This document shows positions 1 to 5,511 of a DNA stretch of 5,972 nt, in pieces. This stretch comes from Actinomycetes bacterium (GTDB lineage Bacteria > Actinomycetota > Acidimicrobiia > Acidimicrobiales > Palsa-688), in NCBI GenBank assembly GCA_021808425.1, contig JAKBBS010000198.1, forward strand, positions 1 to 5,972, read 5' to 3'. Each line of letters starts with the position of its first letter. Position 1 is the stretch's first letter. The notes below the pieces were generated by a model. That model worked only from the letters and a program-made list of their open reading frames with translations. It was not told the DNA's origin and made no database searches. The position numbers and the translations under genes are program-made.

Positions 1-641
1 GAATCCCCAGACGCGGGTCCGGTACGCGCCGCGCTGTCCTCACTCGACAGCGAACCAGCTGTCGACCCTGCGCCTGCGGATCCGTCTCCGTCAACGACGG
101 CACCCCCTGAGGCGTCGCTACCGGCATCTCGGCTACCGGCATCTCCAGCGCCGTCAGCGTCTCCAGCGCCGCCAGCCGATGCGCCCGGGCCGGCGTCACC
201 CGACACAAGGTCGGCTTCGAGAGCGTCCACGAACTGGCCGATCAGCTTAGAGCTGACGTCAGCGAGGACTCCCCTGCCGAACTGCGCAACTTTTCCTGTC
301 ACGGTGAGCTCAGTCCCGACGCTGACCTTGGTCCCCTCCCCGTCCGGGGTCATCGTCGCCGTGATCAGAGCGCTGGCATTGCCCTGCCCACGCGTGTCAC
401 GTCCGGTGGCCTTCAAAACCACCCGTCCTGCCGCTTCGTCCTTGTCGACAAAGGTTGCAGTGCCTTTGTACTGAGCTGTGATCGGGCCAACCTTGACCTT
501 GACCACCCCGCGGTACTCGTCACCCTCGACCTCTTGGAGCTGGGCGCCGGGGAGCATCGGTGCGATCCTCTCGACATCTGTCAGGACCTTCCATGCGTCG
601 GCTACCGGCACGGCTACGCGGAATTCGTTGTTTAGCTCCAC
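1..641 (-). CDS. coxG: CoxG-like SRPBCC-domain protein with low-complexity tail (3' end cut by window)
   Basis: The frame is open from GTG at 641 to the left edge: 213 codons with no stop. Residues 1-145 form a CoxG-type SRPBCC (START-like, hydrophobic-pocket) domain. It starts MELNNEFRVAVPVADAWKVL and contains ERIAPMLPGAQL (24-35), VKVKVGPITAQYKGTATF (47-64), GRDTRGQGNASA (80-91) and the late helix VAQFGRGVLADVSSKLIGQF (118-137). CoxG is needed for CO dehydrogenase to work with the membrane; reported roles are membrane recruitment and quinone handling. From about residue 147 the sequence becomes Gly/Ala/Asp/Ser-rich and acidic (GDADGAGDAGSRDAGSDAS), built partly from tandem repeats, and runs off the window. 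Many CoxG proteins have a variable C-terminal extension, sometimes with a hydrophobic end; whether this one does cannot be seen. It overlaps the upstream nucleotidyltransferase gene by 10 bp and is preceded by AGAGAGGA. Confidence 0.9.
   Translation of the reverse strand, partial: MELNNEFRVAVPVADAWKVLTDVERIAPMLPGAQLQEVEGDEYRGVVKVKVGPITAQYKGTATFVDKDEAAGRVVLKATGRDTRGQGNASALITATMTPDGEGTKVSVGTELTVTGKVAQFGRGVLADVSSKLIGQFVDALEADLVSGDAGPGASAGGAGDADGAGDAGSRDAGSDASGGAVVDGDGSAGAGSTAGSLSSEDSAARTGPASGD
117..146. repeat. 15-bp tandem duplication in the coxG tail
   Basis: GCTACCGGCATCTCG (117-131) is followed directly by GCTACCGGCATCTCC (132-146), with a single mismatch at the last base. On the coding strand the five-codon unit gives the repeated RDAGS/GDAGS peptide of the low-complexity tail. 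Confidence 0.85.
141..176. repeat. 18-bp tandem duplication in the coxG tail
   Basis: ATCTCCAGCGCCGTCAGC (141-158) is followed by GTCTCCAGCGCCGCCAGC (159-176), with two mismatches. It partly overlaps the neighbouring 15-bp repeat. The unit is six codons and encodes the repeated GGAGDA/DGAGDA peptide. Both repeats keep the frame. Confidence 0.8.
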
Positions 642-1216
642 CTGATCAGATCCTCTCTAGTGTCAATGTCTGCTGCTTCACCCGGGCACGGGACCTCCTC
701 GACGAGGTCCGGACGGCTCCGGATAAGACTGCGCGCTCCTTCATCACCCGACACTGGAAGCAGCTGCCATACGGATGAAGACAGCCTGACCGGGTTGCGC
801 CTATCACCATTGTAGGTCGCTACTGCGACGGGACTCGACGAGGACGCCACGTTCCTCCACGCTTGAGCCTCGACGAGCGGTTGATCCCCTAGGCCGACGA
901 CCACCGCTTCGATGCCCAGGTCGCGCGCAGCGCAGACGGCGGTTTGCAGCGAAGACGCCTGACCGCTCTTCCAGTCGGGGTTGCGCAGCAAAGACACCCC
1001 GCCCGGCAGCGCTCCGGCCAGTTCCACTGCCCCAGCTATAACCAAAGTCTCACCGACCCCCGAACTTATGGCCGCCTGCGCTGCCCACCAGACCACCGTG
1101 CGGCCTTTGAACGGCGCCAGCAGCTTGTGGCGCGCCTCGTCGGAGGTCATGAACCTGCTTCCTGCCCCGGCGGCGAGCAGGACCGCCGCTGTCGACGTCA
1201 TGGCCGGTTTCAGCAC
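632..1216 (-). CDS. MocA/MobA-like molybdenum cofactor nucleotidyltransferase
   Basis: An NTP-transferase-fold protein of 194 residues, similar to MocA (CTP:molybdopterin cytidylyltransferase). MocA makes the cytosine dinucleotide cofactor used by CO dehydrogenases and related hydroxylases. Motifs in order are the nucleotide-binding loop VLLAAGAGSRF (12-22), the lysine of HKLLAPF (30-36), NPDWKSGQASSLQTAV (79-94), the metal-binding GLGDQP (108-113), the RRNPVRL segment (139-145), GDEGARSLI (157-165) and the DIDT metal or turn motif near the end (183-186). Length is normal. The start is GTG at 1216; an in-frame ATG at 1201, which removes five residues, is equally plausible because neither has a clear RBS. 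The TAA stop at 632 lies inside coxG (10-bp overlap). Context favours cytidylyl rather than guanylyl transfer, but sequence alone does not prove it. Confidence 0.9.
   Translation of the reverse strand: MLKPAMTSTAAVLLAAGAGSRFMTSDEARHKLLAPFKGRTVVWWAAQAAISSGVGETLVIAGAVELAGALPGGVSLLRNPDWKSGQASSLQTAVCAARDLGIEAVVVGLGDQPLVEAQAWRNVASSSSPVAVATYNGDRRNPVRLSSSVWQLLPVSGDEGARSLIRSRPDLVEEVPCPGEAADIDTREDLIRWS
651..658 (-). promoter_or_regulatory. Ribosome binding site of coxG
   Basis: The minus strand reads AGAGAGGA, 9 nt before the GTG at 641. It lies within the last codons of the nucleotidyltransferase gene and supports translation of coxG from this GTG. Confidence 0.65.
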
Positions 1217-1238
1217 GATCCGCGCCGTACGCGCCCCG

Positions 1239-2060
1239 TCAGGGCTCGGTTACCCGGACCCGATCGCGATGTATCGGACCCTCCTGGTCCCGCAGCGATT
1301 GCGGGCGCCGGCCGGCGCGAAAGGCAATAATTTCGCCGCAGATAGCTACAGCCGTCTCCTCCGGCGTGCGGGCTCCGATGTCCAGGCCGATAGGCGCCAT
1401 TATCCGCGCCAGGCTCGCCTCGTCGACACCCGCAGCACGCAGCCTGTCTGTCCGCTCGTCGGTCGTTCGCCGCGAACCCATCGCACCCAGGTAGCCGACG
1501 GAAGTTCCGAGAGCCGAAACGATCGCCGGCACGTCGAACTTCGGGTCGTGCGTCAGAACGCACACTGCGTCGCGGGGACCCAACGTGGCGCCTACTTCGC
1601 CGAGGTGGCGGTCGGGCCAGGAAACGATCACCTCGTCGGCTTGAGGAAACCTCGCCCGGGTCGCGAACACCGGGCGGGCGTCACAGACGGTCACCCGGTA
1701 GCCGAGGACTTTCGCGACCTTGACAAGCGACGCGGTGAAGTCGACGGCACCGAAGATGATCATCCTCGGCGGAGCGGCAAAAGACTCGATGAACACCGAC
1801 ACCGCCCTCTCTCGCGCTTCGCCCCGAAGGCCGTAGTGGCGGGTCACGGTCATGCCTGCGGCGAGCTCACCGAGTGCGTCGCGTCCTGCTACCCGGTCCA
1901 GGTCCGGGTTTCCGAGCGAGCCGAGAATCTCGACTGGCGGACCAGGGCGCACCACCAGCTTGGAGCCAAGCGCGTCGGCGGGTCCTTCGATGACCTCGGC
2001 GAGCGCTACCGGCCTTTCCGCTTTGATGTCCGCCGCTAGCACGTCGAACATCCCGGTCAC
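1239..2060 (-). CDS. xdhC: XdhC family protein with Rossmann domain (CoxF/XdhC-like)
   Basis: A 273-residue XdhC-family factor for sulfuration or insertion of the molybdenum cofactor. Residues about 4-95 resemble the XdhC/CoxI domain (MFDVLAADIKAERPVALAEV), but the SGGCVE and TCGG motifs of the short neighbour are missing. The C-terminal XdhC_C Rossmann domain begins at RMIIFGAVDFTASLVKVAK (99-117) and continues with VTVCDARPVFATRARFP (123-139), VLTHDPKFDVP (168-178), YLGAMGSRRT (190-199) and PIGLDIGARTPEE (223-235), all typical. The start chosen is GTG at 2060, whose GTGA overlaps the previous stop. An in-frame ATG at 2051, preceded by GGTGGTGACC, is an alternative that shortens the protein by three residues. 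The frame is open further upstream, but there it only shadows the short XdhC gene. A 22-bp gap separates it from the nucleotidyltransferase gene. Confidence 0.93.
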   Translation of the reverse strand: MTGMFDVLAADIKAERPVALAEVIEGPADALGSKLVVRPGPPVEILGSLGNPDLDRVAGRDALGELAAGMTVTRHYGLRGEARERAVSVFIESFAAPPRMIIFGAVDFTASLVKVAKVLGYRVTVCDARPVFATRARFPQADEVIVSWPDRHLGEVGATLGPRDAVCVLTHDPKFDVPAIVSALGTSVGYLGAMGSRRTTDERTDRLRAAGVDEASLARIMAPIGLDIGARTPEETAVAICGEIIAFRAGRRPQSLRDQEGPIHRDRVRVTEP

Positions 2061-2374
2061 CACCCGAGGGGCTCGACGAACACCGAGATGATGCCGCCGC
2101 ATGTCAGGCCTACGGCGAAGGCTTCGTCGTCGGAGTAACCGAAAGTGCACAGTTTCGCCGGAGCAGCCCCCGAGAGCACACCGAGGGCCTCGGTCACGAC
2201 CGCTCCCTCGACGCATCCTCCTGACACCGATCCCGCCACCTCCCCGTCTTCAGAGACCGCCATGGCGGCGCCGGGCAGCCTCGGCCCGGAACCCTCCACA
2301 GCGACGACCCGGGCGAGCGCTACCCGCTTGCCTTGTGCCTGCCAACGTTCGATGTCATCTAGGATCTCTCTCAC
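2057..2374 (-). CDS. Short XdhC/CoxI-domain protein (N-terminal XdhC domain only)
   Basis: A 105-residue protein that is a stand-alone XdhC N-terminal (CoxI) domain. XdhC proteins bind the molybdenum cofactor and help sulfurate and insert it into xanthine dehydrogenase-family enzymes. Motifs seen are EGSGPRLPGAAM (27-38), AGSVSGGCVEGAV (47-59) and GLTCGG (89-94), with conserved cysteines C54 and C92. It ends at FVEPLGW without the Rossmann domain found in full XdhC. The frame is open far upstream, but that part only shadows coxE in another frame. The start is GTG at 2374, which overlaps the coxE stop (GTGA) and has an AGGGAG site upstream. Its TGA stop at 2057 overlaps the GTG of the long XdhC gene. 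Paired short and long XdhC genes are known from actinobacterial Cox clusters; the two products probably act together. Confidence 0.88.
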   Translation of the reverse strand: MREILDDIERWQAQGKRVALARVVAVEGSGPRLPGAAMAVSEDGEVAGSVSGGCVEGAVVTEALGVLSGAAPAKLCTFGYSDDEAFAVGLTCGGIISVFVEPLGW

Positions 2375-3573
2375 TGCGATCGCACTCCCTGTGTCGGCCC
2401 GGACGCTCGGCCGGGCGTTCTGGCGGGCCCGACAACGATTCGGGCGAGCTCTTCTAGTGAGGATACCGAGTGGCCCTCCAAGAACACGTCTACGTGCGGG
2501 AGAGCAGCCGCCATCCCGCGCGCCAACGGGGCGTATCCGGGTGTGGCTTTGAGCGGGTTCACCCAGACCACCCTGTGCGCTACCCGCGCGAGGCGCCCCA
2601 TCTCTGCGTCCATAACCTCCGGGTCGCCGCGGTCCCACCCGTCGGAGCAGATCACCACGACCGCCCCCCTGGCCATTCCCCTCACTCCCCATCGCTGATT
2701 GAACTCCCGCAGGCTCTCGCCGAGGCGTGTCCCGCCCGACCAGTCCGCCACGCTGGAGGCCACTTCGCGCAGCGCCTCCTCGGGATCGCGCAGGCGTATC
2801 TCGCGTGTGACCCTGCTCAGGCGGGTCCCGATGGTGAACACCTCGACACCGCCGGCCCGGCGGGAGGAAGTCGCCGCGTGGGCAAAGCGGGCCATCGCCC
2901 GGGAGTACGACTCCATGCTGCCCGACACGTCGAGGAGGAACACCATCCTCCGCGGCCGATCCACCGTCTCGCGAAACGCCCGGTGGATCGGCGTGCCGCC
3001 GTGGCGGATGTTGCGCCGAACTGTTGCACGCAGATCAGGGCGCTTGCCCCGGCGACGGGCGGCCCGGGTTCGCCGCGACGGGCGGAGATCCGACGTGGCT
3101 CGCATCGCCGAGATGAGCCGGTCGGCCTCGACCCATTCCGCCTCGCTGAGCGTCGCCATGTCGCGCTGCTTTAGGACTTCGACCGCGGACCAGCGAAGCG
3201 TCTTCGTCTCCTGGCCGCTCTCCGTTTGCTCGTCGCCGGCGGCACTGTCGTCCTCGTCGTCGCCATCGTCGTCGTCGACGACGAGCGCTACCTGGTCGGC
3301 CACGAACGGCGGCGACCCGGCGGCGGCGACCCCCGCCCAGAACGCTGCGAACACCCGGCTGTAGGTGGCGAAGTCCTCCGGTCGGCGGACCAGCGTGGCG
3401 AGCCCTGCGAAGTAGAGCCGCTCGGGATTCTCCAGGCCGACCAGGTCGAGCGCGTCGGCGAAACCGATGACCGACCCTGTGGGCACCGAGAGGCCGGCTC
3501 GGCGCAGCGCCCGCGCGAAACCGGCGACGACCCTGCCCGGATCGAAGGACCTTTCGCCGGCCGGAGCGGTCAA
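2371..3573 (-). CDS. coxE: VWA-domain protein (CoxE-like maturation factor)
   Basis: CoxE-type protein with a C-terminal von Willebrand factor A domain, which partners the MoxR ATPase CoxD in maturing the hydroxylase active site. The protein has 400 residues. The MIDAS metal site is complete: DVSGS at 215-219, the threonine of GGTRLGESL at T282 and the aspartate of ICSDGWDRG at D311. Before it comes an N-terminal helical region (about 10-90), an acidic tract of mostly Asp (100-115) and a very basic linker (165-190, for example RRTRAARRRGKRPD). The start is taken as TTG at 3573, whose TTGA overlaps the coxD stop; no ATG or GTG lies in frame nearby and the sequence is family-like from the first residues. 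The TGA stop at 2371 overlaps the start of the next gene. No signal peptide is visible, so it is probably cytoplasmic. The acidic tract is the only odd part. Confidence 0.92.
   Translation of the reverse strand: MTAPAGERSFDPGRVVAGFARALRRAGLSVPTGSVIGFADALDLVGLENPERLYFAGLATLVRRPEDFATYSRVFAAFWAGVAAAGSPPFVADQVALVVDDDDGDDEDDSAAGDEQTESGQETKTLRWSAVEVLKQRDMATLSEAEWVEADRLISAMRATSDLRPSRRTRAARRRGKRPDLRATVRRNIRHGGTPIHRAFRETVDRPRRMVFLLDVSGSMESYSRAMARFAHAATSSRRAGGVEVFTIGTRLSRVTREIRLRDPEEALREVASSVADWSGGTRLGESLREFNQRWGVRGMARGAVVVICSDGWDRGDPEVMDAEMGRLARVAHRVVWVNPLKATPGYAPLARGMAAALPHVDVFLEGHSVSSLEELARIVVGPARTPGRASGPTQGVRSQ
2385..2390 (-). promoter_or_regulatory. Ribosome binding site of the short XdhC gene
   Basis: The minus strand reads AGGGAG, 10 nt before the GTG at 2374 and inside the 3' end of coxE. 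It supports choosing this GTG, which also overlaps the coxE stop, rather than any of the far-upstream starts of the same open frame. Confidence 0.6.
3247..3276. repeat. Trinucleotide GTC/GAC tract inside coxE
   Basis: Ten consecutive triplets read mostly GTC on the plus strand (seven GTC, plus one each of CTC, GCC and ATC). On the coding strand they give a run of Asp codons broken by Gly and Glu (DDDDGDDEDD). The tract encodes the acidic spacer between the N-terminal region and the basic linker of CoxE, and is a candidate for slippage variation. Confidence 0.7.
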
Positions 3574-4613
3574 CCGGCCCGGCCGAGCGCCGCTCGCACC
3601 AGGTCGCTCACGCCGACAGCGCGGACGCGGTGCTGGTCTTCCTGGTATTTGAGCACTGTGCCGAGGGTGAGCTCCACGGACCGCTCGTCGATCTCGCGCC
3701 GTCCGAGAGCGGCGAGCGCGGCGGTCCAGTCGATCGACTCCGCTACGCCGGGCGGCTTGTAGAGGTGCATTCCGCGAAGCGCGGCCACCGCTGCCGCCAC
3801 CTGGCGTGCCAGCTCCGGTTTCGCACCGGGCGCCCGCAGCTCGATGATCGCCACTTCACGCTCGAAGTCGGGATGTTCCACCCAGTGGTATAGGCAGCGC
3901 CTTTTGAGGGCGTCGTGGACGTCCCTCGTGCGGTTCGAGGTGACGATGACGATCGGCGGCTCGGCGGCGCTGAACGTACCCAGCTCAGGGACGGTGACTG
4001 CGTAGTCGGAGAGAAATTCGAGGAGGAAGGCCTCGAACTCGTCGTCGGCGCGGTCGACTTCGTCGATGAGAAGGACGGCCGGCGACCCGGGGGGCTGGTC
4101 GATCGCCGTTAGCAGCGGCCGGCGCACGAGGAACCTCTCGCTGTAGACCTGGTCCTCCAGGGCGTCCCCTTCGACAACCGCGCCGACGCCCGCAGCGTTG
4201 ACCGACTCCGCCGCGCGGAGGTGGAGCAGCTGCCGGGCGTAGTCCCACTCGTAGACGGCCTGGGAGACGTCTATTCCCTCGTAGCACTGAAGGCGCAGCA
4301 GCCGGCCGCCCGTCCACGACGAGAGCACCTTTGCGACCTCGGTCTTTCCGACGCCCGCCTCGCCCTCCAGCAGCAGCGGCCTGTGAAGAGCGAGCGCCAG
4401 AAAGATAGACGTGCACAGGCCTTCGTCGGCCAGGTACCCGTTCTCGCTCAGGCCGTTGCTTACCGCCTCCACGGTGAGCGCTCCGGGAGCGAGTCCCGGT
4501 GACGGGAACTCTGCGGCCGGGACCTCACCCGCCGTGAGCTCGTCAGCCGTGAGCTCGCCGGCGAGGCCCTCCCCGTCGGGGCGGTGCAAATGTCGATTCT
4601 GCGGGACTGTCAC
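3570..4613 (-). CDS. coxD: MoxR-family AAA+ ATPase (CoxD-like maturation chaperone)
   Basis: AAA+ ATPase of the MoxR group. CoxD is known to help mature the Mo/Cu/S active site of CO dehydrogenase, and acts with the VWA protein CoxE. In the 347-residue reading, Walker A is GEAGVGKT at 84-91, Walker B LLIDEVD at 181-187, sensor-1 IVIVTSNRTR at 221-230 and the arginine-rich ALKRRC at 235-240. The fold continues to the C-terminus at RAALGRAG. The 5' end is uncertain. GTG at 4613 leaves a 9-bp gap to coxM but has no visible RBS and adds a low-complexity N-terminus (ELTADELTAGEVPAAEF, residues 20-36) absent from typical CoxD. An in-frame GTG at 4472 has GGAG 8 nt upstream and gives a 300-residue protein, the usual family length. 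I list the longer form because the frame is open throughout. The TGA stop overlaps the coxE start. Confidence 0.92.
   Translation of the reverse strand: MTVPQNRHLHRPDGEGLAGELTADELTAGEVPAAEFPSPGLAPGALTVEAVSNGLSENGYLADEGLCTSIFLALALHRPLLLEGEAGVGKTEVAKVLSSWTGGRLLRLQCYEGIDVSQAVYEWDYARQLLHLRAAESVNAAGVGAVVEGDALEDQVYSERFLVRRPLLTAIDQPPGSPAVLLIDEVDRADDEFEAFLLEFLSDYAVTVPELGTFSAAEPPIVIVTSNRTRDVHDALKRRCLYHWVEHPDFEREVAIIELRAPGAKPELARQVAAAVAALRGMHLYKPPGVAESIDWTAALAALGRREIDERSVELTLGTVLKYQEDQHRVRAVGVSDLVRAALGRAG
4481..4484 (-). promoter_or_regulatory. Possible ribosome binding site for an internal coxD start
   Basis: The minus strand has GGAG, 8 nt before an in-frame GTG at 4472 (valine 48 of the long reading). 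Starting there would give a 300-residue protein beginning MEAVSNGLSENGY, which resembles the usual CoxD N-terminus. The outer GTG at 4613 has no comparable site. Confidence 0.45.
4531..4560. repeat. 15-bp tandem duplication in the 5' region of coxD
   Basis: GCCGTGAGCTCGTCA (4531-4545) is followed directly by GCCGTGAGCTCGCCG (4546-4560). The first 12 bases are identical and the last three differ at two positions. The unit is five codons and encodes the ELTAD/ELTAG echo in the low-complexity N-terminal stretch of the long CoxD reading. Confidence 0.85.
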
Positions 4614-4622
4614 CCAAGCAGG

Positions 4623-5447
4623 CTACGCTGCGCGGGCCTCTTCCAGTGCACGACGCACGAGCACCTGGGCGAGGTGGCGCCGGTACTCGGGGCTGGCGTT
4701 GAGGTCGGACGGCGGGTCGAGGCCGTCAGCGGCGTGCGAAGCGGCCTCCGCCTCGTCGGCGCCCCCGGCGAGAGATTCCTCCACTGCGGTCGCCCGCAGC
4801 GGCACGGAACCCATGTTGACAAGGCTCACCCCGGTACGCTCGCCTCGAAGTGCGGCGACGCCGACGATCGCCCAGTCCTGCGCGCGTCGGTTGAATTTCT
4901 GGAAAGACCATCCAGCGCCGGTCGCCTTGGGCAGGGAGATCTCGGTGAGGATCTCGTCGGGCCGCAGGGCCGTTTCCAAGAACCCGAGGAAGAAGTCGGT
5001 CGCGTCGATGGTCCTGGTCCCGCCCGGCCCGACAGCGGAAAACGTTGCGCCCATCGCCAAACACGCCGCAGGCAGATCAGAGGCAGCGTCTCCGTGTGCG
5101 ACCGAGCCGCCGATCGTCCCGCGATGGCGCACCTGCGGGTCGCCCACCTGACTGGCGACGTGGGCTACGAGGGGGGCGTGCTCGCGAACGAGAGGGTTGA
5201 TCTCGACGTCACGGTGGCGAGTGAGGGCACCGATCACGAGCCGGTCGCCCTCCTCGCGGACATATGAAAGATCGGAGATACGGCCGATGTCTACGAGCAT
5301 CGACGGGGCCGAGAGGCGAAGCTTCATCAAAGGGAGTAGGGAGTGTCCCCCAGCGAGAAGCTTTGCGTCCTCGCCGCCTCCGCCGAGCATCGAAAGGGCC
5401 TCCTCGACGTTCGACGCGCGACGGTATTCGAAGGCTGCGGGTATCAT
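4623..5447 (-). CDS. coxM: CO dehydrogenase-type medium subunit, FAD-binding flavoprotein
   Basis: FAD-binding subunit of a Cox-type molybdenum hydroxylase; it takes electrons from the CoxS clusters and hands them to the acceptor. The protein has 274 residues, close to the family's usual 270-295. The two signature FAD-binding motifs are present: AGGHS at residues 32-36, followed by LLPLMKLR, and TIGGSVAHGD at 111-120, followed by AASD. The downstream motif with RAQDWAIVGVAA at 188-199 is also typical of CoxM-like proteins. The start is ATG at 5447, behind a strong AAAGGAG site; the stop is TAG at 4623. It lies between coxS and coxD, with a 9-bp gap to the first possible coxD start. There is no truncation or missing motif. 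The family also includes flavoprotein subunits of xanthine, nicotinate and unknown-substrate hydroxylases, so CO use rests on context. Confidence 0.95.
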   Translation of the reverse strand: MIPAAFEYRRASNVEEALSMLGGGGEDAKLLAGGHSLLPLMKLRLSAPSMLVDIGRISDLSYVREEGDRLVIGALTRHRDVEINPLVREHAPLVAHVASQVGDPQVRHRGTIGGSVAHGDAASDLPAACLAMGATFSAVGPGGTRTIDATDFFLGFLETALRPDEILTEISLPKATGAGWSFQKFNRRAQDWAIVGVAALRGERTGVSLVNMGSVPLRATAVEESLAGGADEAEAASHAADGLDPPSDLNASPEYRRHLAQVLVRRALEEARAA

Positions 5448-5511
5448 CGGCGCGCTCCTTTGGCTCGGTTGGTCGTTCGGTTGGCAGCCCTGTTGCCGGT
5501 TCTGGCGCCGG
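5448..5511 (-). other. coxS-coxM intergenic gap
   Basis: This 64-bp stretch is the largest non-coding interval in the window. Apart from the coxM ribosome binding site at its coxM-proximal end I see no promoter-like boxes, no strong hairpin followed by a T-run and no small ORF. It contains an imperfect GGTTGG-rich direct repeat around 5466-5483 on the plus strand. It is most simply an intra-operon spacer. Confidence 0.5.
5455..5461 (-). promoter_or_regulatory. Ribosome binding site of coxM
   Basis: The minus strand reads AAAGGAG, a near-perfect Shine-Dalgarno match, 7 nt before the ATG at 5447. It is the strongest RBS in the window and fixes the coxM start. Confidence 0.85.

Noticed and set aside
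981..2039. Long plus-strand open frame of 352 codons opposite xdhC and the nucleotidyltransferase gene
   Set aside because: Antisense to two genes with clear family motifs. The translation has no recognisable domain and is Arg/Pro-rich, as expected for an antisense frame in high-GC DNA.
2061..2216. Upstream extension of the long XdhC reading frame, giving a 325-residue protein
   Set aside because: The added residues are Arg-rich and are the short XdhC gene read in a different frame. Family-like sequence begins only at MFDVLAADIK.
1239..2374. The two XdhC genes as one full-length xdhC broken by a frameshift
   Set aside because: The long protein has its own complete, though degenerate, N-terminal domain. 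Joining the two would give two N-terminal domains, and the clean GTGA overlap fits two genes.
2375..2692. Upstream extension of the short XdhC reading frame, giving a 211-residue protein
   Set aside because: The extra residues only shadow the 3' end of coxE in another frame and have no XdhC similarity. The GTG at 2374 has an RBS and overlaps the coxE stop.
4411..5151. Plus-strand open frame of 246 codons opposite coxD and coxM, and a second one at 4584-5267
   Set aside because: Both lie antisense to coxM and the 5' part of coxD, show Ser/Ala/Arg-rich composition and have no domain. They are shadows of coding sequence with strong third-position GC.
5448..5511. Possible terminator or promoter between coxS and coxM
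   Set aside because: Only a 4-bp stem (GGCA/TGCC) can be drawn, with no T-run and no convincing -35/-10 pair. The gap is short and the genes belong to one enzyme.
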